From positions 1 through 32,971 of IMG/VR virus record IMGVR_UViG_3300011116_000404: a DNA stretch of 32,971 bases; one strand, 5' to 3'. This DNA comes from a virus. Numbering within the stretch: the stretch's first letter is position 1; each line of letters starts with the position of its first letter. Positions 28,244 to 32,971 of this stretch are shown piece after piece. Under the pieces are notes generated by a model that worked only from the letters and a program-made list of their open reading frames with translations, was not told the origin of the DNA and made no database searches. The position numbers and the translations under genes were made by a program.

Positions 28244-28822
28244 ATGATGAACGAACAATCCAAAGCTGTTGACACCGTTGGTGCAACCATCACTCGCACG
28301 GTTGGTGCAGGGGACAACGCTGGTGCTGCCGGTGTTTATCACATTGAGTGCATCGGCCCGGACGGAAAAGTTAAGTGGACGGCTGAGTGCCCCAATCTGG
28401 TGGTCAATCAGGGTCTGCAAGACATGAACGCCAAGTACTTTACGGGCACGACCTATTCAGCGACTTGGTACATTGGCCTGTATGGCTCTGCGTCTACCAA
28501 CAACCCAGTGGCGGGCGACACGGCTGCATCGCACAGCTTCACGGAAGTCACGCCTTACAGCAACGCTACGCGTCCTGCTTGTACGTTTGGCACGCCCACA
28601 ACGGCCAATCCGTCTGTGGCCACGAATAGCGCTTCGCCTGCTTCGTACACGATCAATGCAACGTCCACAGTTGGCGGTGCTTTCTTGATCAGCAATTCCA
28701 CCAAGGGTGGCTCAACGGGCGTGTTGTTCTCGGCCTCTGACTTTACCTCCCCTGGGGATCGGTCTGTAGCGTCGGGTGACACATTGTTAGTCACGTACTC
28801 TTTCTCGTTGACCGCAACCTGA
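28244..28822 (+). CDS. Conserved beta-rich tail-region protein, 192 aa
   Basis: Starts MMNEQSKAVDTVGATITRTV. The block AGVYHIECIGPDGKVKWTAE followed by CPNLVVNQGLQDMNAKYFTG is recognised from structural proteins of many environmental phages, usually just before fibre genes. The C-terminal half is a Thr/Ser-rich strand region that ends DTLLVTYSFSLTAT. A GAGGAAC site precedes the ATG. It is probably part of the tail or neck appendage. Precise location unknown. Confidence 0.8.
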   Translation: MMNEQSKAVDTVGATITRTVGAGDNAGAAGVYHIECIGPDGKVKWTAECPNLVVNQGLQDMNAKYFTGTTYSATWYIGLYGSASTNNPVAGDTAASHSFTEVTPYSNATRPACTFGTPTTANPSVATNSASPASYTINATSTVGGAFLISNSTKGGSTGVLFSASDFTSPGDRSVASGDTLLVTYSFSLTAT

Positions 28823-28833
28823 TAAGGACAAAC

Positions 28834-29010
28834 ATGGCTGCGTTTAAAAAAGGCGAAGTCGTCAGAATCAAAGGTGTCGTTCCCGAAGGCCCGGTGCAGT
28901 CTTTCCGCATGGATGAAGACGGCGAAGTCTGGTGCTTGGTGGAGTGGACTGATTTTGACGGCAATGTCCAGCAACGCTGGTTTAAGCAAGACGATCTGGT
29001 CGGTGCTTAA
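28834..29010 (+). CDS. Unannotated 58-aa SH3-like protein (YodC/DUF2158-like)
   Basis: Reads MAAFKKGEVVRIKGVVPEGP, then VQSFRMDEDGEVWCLVEWTD and WFKQDDLVGA. The pattern KxGDxVRLKSGGPxM...VxCxWF...FxxxxL is that of small DUF2158/YodC-type proteins with an SH3-like fold. An AAGGAC site precedes the ATG; its stop abuts the fibre gene ATG (TAAATG). In phages such small proteins lie near tail genes; a role in fibre assembly would be an inference. Confidence 0.72.
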   Translation: MAAFKKGEVVRIKGVVPEGPVQSFRMDEDGEVWCLVEWTDFDGNVQQRWFKQDDLVGA

Positions 29011-30105
29011 ATGGCCGAGGGCGGCTGGGGTTCCGGCACCTGGGGAGAAGCTGGCTGGGGGATGTCTGTCTATTACCCGGCAGTCGCGGAGACTGCTTCG
29101 GGCGTGGACACGGTTTCCTCTGCTGAGACGTTTGTCTCTTCAGTCGCTGAGACTGCCTCTGGTGTTGACTCTGTCGCTTCTGCGGTTACGTTTGTCTCGT
29201 CTGTATCGGAAAGCGCGTCAGGCGTTGACTCCGTATCTTCTGCGCAGACGTTCGCGTGTAGCGCTTCGGAGACCGCATCTGGATTGGACGCTGTTTCGGC
29301 TGCACAGACATTTGCGTGCGCCATCTCTGAAACTGGGTCAGGTGTTGATGAAGTCAGCGCCATTCAAGTATTTACATCATCGGTCTCTGAGGCCGCATCT
29401 GCGCTTGATACCGAAACCGCAGCAGACAATACGTTTAACGCATCTGTAGCGGAGACCGCCAGCGGGGTGGATTCCATCAGCGCAGCACAAGTGTTTGAAA
29501 CAGCAGTCAATGAGACTGCTTCAGGAATTGATTCAATCTCCGCCGCTCAGACGTTTGCTTGTGCTGTAAGCGAATCTGGTTCTGGAATTGATGATGTCAG
29601 TGCCACGCAGACGTTTGCCGCGTCTGTGTCCGAAGTGGCCAGTGGGATTGATGTAAACGACTCTAGCTTCGTGTTCTTTGGGGCTGTGCTGGAGAATGCT
29701 TCGGCGTTGGATTCAGTCACCCCGGCGATCAATATGTCGGCTTCCGTTGCGGAGACAGCATCTGGGGTTGATTCAATTGCAGCCAAGCAGACATTTAGCT
29801 GCGCGGTAACGGAGACAGGATCGGCGTCTGACGCAGTTTCTGCGGCACAGACATTTATTGCACAGGTATTGGAAACCGCTGCGGCGGCAGATCAGTTTGT
29901 AGCGCGGTTCCTTTGGGAACCAATTGATGACAGCCAGACCGCAAACTGGCAAAATATAGACGACACGCAAAGCGCTGGATGGGCTAATATAGATGACACG
30001 CAGACTCCGGGCTGGACAGCGGTGACAAACACCCAAACTCCCGGATGGACTGAGGTCAATGATGCCCAAACCCCAGGCTGGCAAGTTATTGAGGAATTCA
30101 CATGA
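29011..30105 (+). CDS. Repeat-rich fibre-like protein, 364 aa
   Basis: The N-terminus is Gly/Trp-rich (GGWGSGTWGEAGWG, residues 4-17). From residue 25 to about 305 the sequence is fourteen tandem copies of a 20-residue unit with consensus V-x-E-T/S-A-S-G-V/I-D-x-V/I-S-A-x-Q-T-F-x-x-x. Then five 11-residue units of the D-x-Q-T-x-G-W type end the protein. Serine, alanine and threonine dominate. Such repeats build rigid, possibly triple-stranded beta fibres. Start is TAAATG after the SH3-like gene; the stop overlaps the tail fibre start (ATGA). Probably a receptor-binding or appendage shaft. Confidence 0.8.
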   Translation: MAEGGWGSGTWGEAGWGMSVYYPAVAETASGVDTVSSAETFVSSVAETASGVDSVASAVTFVSSVSESASGVDSVSSAQTFACSASETASGLDAVSAAQTFACAISETGSGVDEVSAIQVFTSSVSEAASALDTETAADNTFNASVAETASGVDSISAAQVFETAVNETASGIDSISAAQTFACAVSESGSGIDDVSATQTFAASVSEVASGIDVNDSSFVFFGAVLENASALDSVTPAINMSASVAETASGVDSIAAKQTFSCAVTETGSASDAVSAAQTFIAQVLETAAAADQFVARFLWEPIDDSQTANWQNIDDTQSAGWANIDDTQTPGWTAVTNTQTPGWTEVNDAQTPGWQVIEEFT

Positions 30106-32971
30106 CCACCGCATACACCTCGCTTCTTGGTTTGGCTCTCCCGGTGACGGGCGAGTTGCAGGGTACTTGGGGCGATACCGTAAACAACTACATCACGTCT
30201 TATCTGGACGCTGCGGTTGCCGGTACTCAAACGCTCAGTACTGACGCAGATGTCACGCTGACCAAGACGACCAACGCATCGCTGAGTTCCACGTCCTCGC
30301 AGTATTCTATTTTGCTGTTTTCTGGGGCGCGTACTGCCCAGCGCACGGTCACGGTGCCTGCTGCGTCAAAGATTTACACGGTCATCAACAAGACCACGGG
30401 AGGCTATGCGGTCAAGGTGGTAGCTGCTGGCCCGACGACCGGTATCACGATTGCCAACGGCGAATCGGCAGTTATTGCGTGGAACGGCTCTGACTTCATC
30501 AAGATCAGCAATACGGCTGGTGCGGGGGTGTTTTCTTCCATCACTAACACCGGCCTGACCTCTGGTCGCGTGGTTTACAGCACCACGGGTGGGCTGGAGA
30601 CTGATTCAGCTAACCTGACGTTTGATGGCACATCTTTAACTCTTGGTGGTAATCCTACGCTTTCAGCGGGCACCGCTAACGGAGTTCTCTATCTCAACGG
30701 CAGCAAGGTTGCGACGAGTGGGAGTGCGCTGACGTTTGATGGAAGTTCGTTGCAAGCCAGCGGAAATATGGGCTTTGGTGGAAATGCTTTTGCACCTAAT
30801 GGAGGCGGCCTTTTCTTTAATGGCTACAACGCTTATGGGTCTGGCATCTTCAGCGATGCAACTGGAACCCAGATTAAATTCCAAGCGTCTACTGCCGAAC
30901 AAATGCGCCTCACCAGCACCGGGCTGGGGATTGGGACGAGTTCGCCTGCGGCAAAACTTGAGGCGTCTTCGACATCTGCGGGCGCAACTGTGGAATTGCT
31001 GAGGTTGAGTAACCCCGGCGCAGGCGCAAACACACAAGCGCAGATCAAGTTTTTTACCACTTCGACAAACTACGGGACGATTTCAGGTGGTTACGGTGCG
31101 TCTGCGCCGCAGATGACTTTTGATTTGCCGAATGCCACCCCCGGCAATTATGTGTGGCAAATCACATCGTCAGAACAAATGCGCCTCGACTCCTCCGGCA
31201 ACCTCGGGATTGGGACGAGTTCGCCTGCGTATAAGTTGGATGTTGTAGGTGAAGTTCGGGCAAACAATCTATTTCGTACAACTGATGGCACAAACATTGG
31301 TTTGTTTGGGTCGAGTGTTTTTGCGAGTGGAGTAGTTGGGATTGGGTCGTCCAACAGTGTTCCGCTTGTGTTTGGCACGAACGCTACCGAGCGTATGCGC
31401 CTCGACTCCTCCGGCAACCTCGGCCTAGGGGTGACGCCGAGTGCTTGGAGTGCAGGTAAAGCATTTGAAATGTCGGCGGTTGGAAATGGTGTTTGGTGTT
31501 CACCAGACACTTATCTCATAAGAAACTGCTATTACAACGGCGGATGGAAGTATGCTTCTACTGCTGCTGCGGCCAACTATTACATTGACTCAACTGGTCA
31601 ACATATTTGGTCAAGAGCAGCCTCCGGCACAGCAGGAAACGCTATTACCTTCACGCAGGCGATGACCTTATTTGCGTCTGGTGGTCTATCGCTTGGTAAT
31701 ACTTCTGATCCCGGTGCAGGAAATGTCAACGTCAGCGGAAACATCAGCCTTGTCACCAACGGCACATCGTTCCAATGGACAAACAGCGGAAACAATGTAG
31801 CCATCAATGGGGCGTCTGGTGTTCTTGCGTTCTACACAGGAACTTCTGCATATAACGAACGCGCCCGTATAGACAGCAGCGGCAACCTCGGCCTAGGGGT
31901 GACGCCGAGTGCTTGGAGTGGCTTTAGAGCTTTACAAGTTGGTGGCGCGACTTCTATTTGGTCAACAACATCTGGTGGTGGCTCTAGCTTCTACTCAAAC
32001 AACGTCTACTACGACGGAACAAATCGCAAGCGTATTAACGCAGGTTACGCGGCAGAGTACATTCAAGATTCAACCAGCGGTGGGCATATCTGGTACACGG
32101 CAGGAACTTCTACCGCAGGCTCCACCATCTCCTTCACGCAGGCCCTAACATTAGATGGCTCCGGCAACCTCGGGATTGGGACGAGTAATCCTGTATCACA
32201 ACTCCAGCTCGGTGGTGGCCTATCAGGCAGCAACGCAACTTATGTTGGACGGTTGCAACTAAATGAAAATCCCGGAAGTTTGCAAGCGACTGGGGGTTTG
32301 GAATTTAAGACGTCCGCGTTTGGTTCGGGATATGGGTGGAAGATTTCATCCATAGATTCCAGCGGAGTGCAGTTAGTGTTTGGCACGCGCCAGAATTCTG
32401 CTAGTTGGACGGAGACGATGCGCCTCGACTCCTCCGGCAACCTCGGCCTCGGGGTGACGCCGAGTGCGTGGGGGCGTGGTAAAGCGTTTGAGCAAGGCTC
32501 TATTGGGAGTGCAATTTGGGCTGATACTGGATCAAACGACATCCATGACTTTTTGACAAATGCGTACCTTGCTACGTCTGACCTTAGTTCTGGATGGCGC
32601 TATGCGTATAACGGATACGCAGTTCGTTACGAACAAATTTCCGGGCAGCACTGTTTCTTCACCGCTCCCTCCGGCACAGCAGGAAACGCTATCTCCTTCA
32701 CACAGGCGATGACGCTGACGGCGGCGGGGAAACTTGGTATTGGAAACACGAACCCCGGAGAAGTGTTAGATGTCACCGGCAATATCACTTTAGGGTCAGG
32801 AACTTCTGGCTCAATCACGATCAATGGAGCAGGAGGAACTGGTGCCTGTACTCTTAACATTCTAGGAGGAGGCTCCGGCAATCCATCTTGGGATATTGGC
32901 ACCTATTCTTCACCTAGTGCGTTTACTTTTGGTTACACCACTGGAGGCACTCGCACCGAACGCGCCCGTAT
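30102..32971 (+). CDS. Long modular tail fibre protein, 5' part, at least 956 aa
   Basis: An open frame from ATG 30102 to the window end without a stop. The N-terminus TAYTSLLGLALPVTGELQGT resembles fibre heads that attach to the tail. Then follow repeated modules with the pattern MRLDSSGNLGIGTSSPAYKL-x-V and variants NLGLGVTPSAWS, seen near 30908, 31179, 31395, 31880, 32160 and 32418, typical of phage fibres whose C-terminus often carries an S74-type chaperone. Nearly identical DNA in repeats favours recombination-driven exchange. The C-terminus is outside the window, so a peptidase domain is not seen. Confidence 0.9.
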   Translation, partial: MTTAYTSLLGLALPVTGELQGTWGDTVNNYITSYLDAAVAGTQTLSTDADVTLTKTTNASLSSTSSQYSILLFSGARTAQRTVTVPAASKIYTVINKTTGGYAVKVVAAGPTTGITIANGESAVIAWNGSDFIKISNTAGAGVFSSITNTGLTSGRVVYSTTGGLETDSANLTFDGTSLTLGGNPTLSAGTANGVLYLNGSKVATSGSALTFDGSSLQASGNMGFGGNAFAPNGGGLFFNGYNAYGSGIFSDATGTQIKFQASTAEQMRLTSTGLGIGTSSPAAKLEASSTSAGATVELLRLSNPGAGANTQAQIKFFTTSTNYGTISGGYGASAPQMTFDLPNATPGNYVWQITSSEQMRLDSSGNLGIGTSSPAYKLDVVGEVRANNLFRTTDGTNIGLFGSSVFASGVVGIGSSNSVPLVFGTNATERMRLDSSGNLGLGVTPSAWSAGKAFEMSAVGNGVWCSPDTYLIRNCYYNGGWKYASTAAAANYYIDSTGQHIWSRAASGTAGNAITFTQAMTLFASGGLSLGNTSDPGAGNVNVSGNISLVTNGTSFQWTNSGNNVAINGASGVLAFYTGTSAYNERARIDSSGNLGLGVTPSAWSGFRALQVGGATSIWSTTSGGGSSFYSNNVYYDGTNRKRINAGYAAEYIQDSTSGGHIWYTAGTSTAGSTISFTQALTLDGSGNLGIGTSNPVSQLQLGGGLSGSNATYVGRLQLNENPGSLQATGGLEFKTSAFGSGYGWKISSIDSSGVQLVFGTRQNSASWTETMRLDSSGNLGLGVTPSAWGRGKAFEQGSIGSAIWADTGSNDIHDFLTNAYLATSDLSSGWRYAYNGYAVRYEQISGQHCFFTAPSGTAGNAISFTQAMTLTAAGKLGIGNTNPGEVLDVTGNITLGSGTSGSITINGAGGTGACTLNILGGGSGNPSWDIGTYSSPSAFTFGYTTGGTRTERAR

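Noticed and set aside
29073-29786. Minus-strand repetitive frames opposite the 20-residue repeats
   Set aside because: They mirror the repeat DNA of the fibre gene; periodic DNA keeps several frames open.
1-32971. Integrase or attachment sites
   Set aside because: No tyrosine or serine recombinase motif and no tRNA-derived attachment core were seen; lysogeny cannot be inferred.

Overview
This window is a block of a tailed double-stranded DNA bacteriophage genome (or a prophage or metagenome-assembled phage contig). It carries terminase, portal, scaffold, capsid and fibre genes, very dense packing with ATGA-type start/stop overlaps, and almost no metabolic genes. No tape-measure, tail-tube or sheath gene is visible between the capsid gene and the fibre genes, and a P22-like portal is present, so a short-tailed (podovirus-type) particle is the best guess. 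GC is moderate. The gene styles resemble freshwater and marine phages of Proteobacteria (possibly Burkholderiales); this host call is an inference only.

Layout: (1) 1-10378, minus strand: about 19 genes read leftward as one tightly overlapped operon. From the promoter-proximal end it holds a short unknown protein, a 404-residue cysteine-rich protein, an M20/M28-like zinc peptidase, four small unknowns, a DUF3150-like protein, a MoxR-type AAA+ ATPase, a VWA protein with an HExxH metallopeptidase motif, and then small accessory proteins including a helix-turn-helix protein and a DUF3310 protein. (2) 10379-10821: a consensus-like sigma70 promoter on the minus strand and a roughly 400-nt untranslated structured leader that contains a perfect 13-nt rrn-type boxA followed by a hairpin, which looks like an antitermination (nut-like) site. 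(3) 10818-13270: a control region with an HNH-like gene, a small gene that has its own UUCG terminator, two families of 16-bp palindromes, a 13-bp tandem array, a 13-bp dispersed motif and a strong G-quadruplex candidate. (4) 13271-32971, plus strand: the late module, in order terminase small and large subunits, portal, small protein, GroES-like co-chaperonin, scaffold, minor head proteins, major capsid protein, terminator, a 220-bp non-coding island, second terminator, small beta-rich virion proteins, an HNH homing endonuclease, a cluster of small strongly basic proteins, neck/adaptor proteins, a 20-residue-repeat fibre protein and a long modular tail fibre cut by the window end.

The two arms diverge from the control region: leftward early/middle functions (host takeover or replication support) and rightward virion morphogenesis. 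The main unusual signals are the nut-like leader, a GTTTAAC palindrome fused to three ribosome-binding sites inside the leftward operon, the DUF3150-like/MoxR/VWA-protease module next to a zinc peptidase, an adaptor gene that appears to start at an ATC codon, and a switch-like leader downstream of the capsid terminators.
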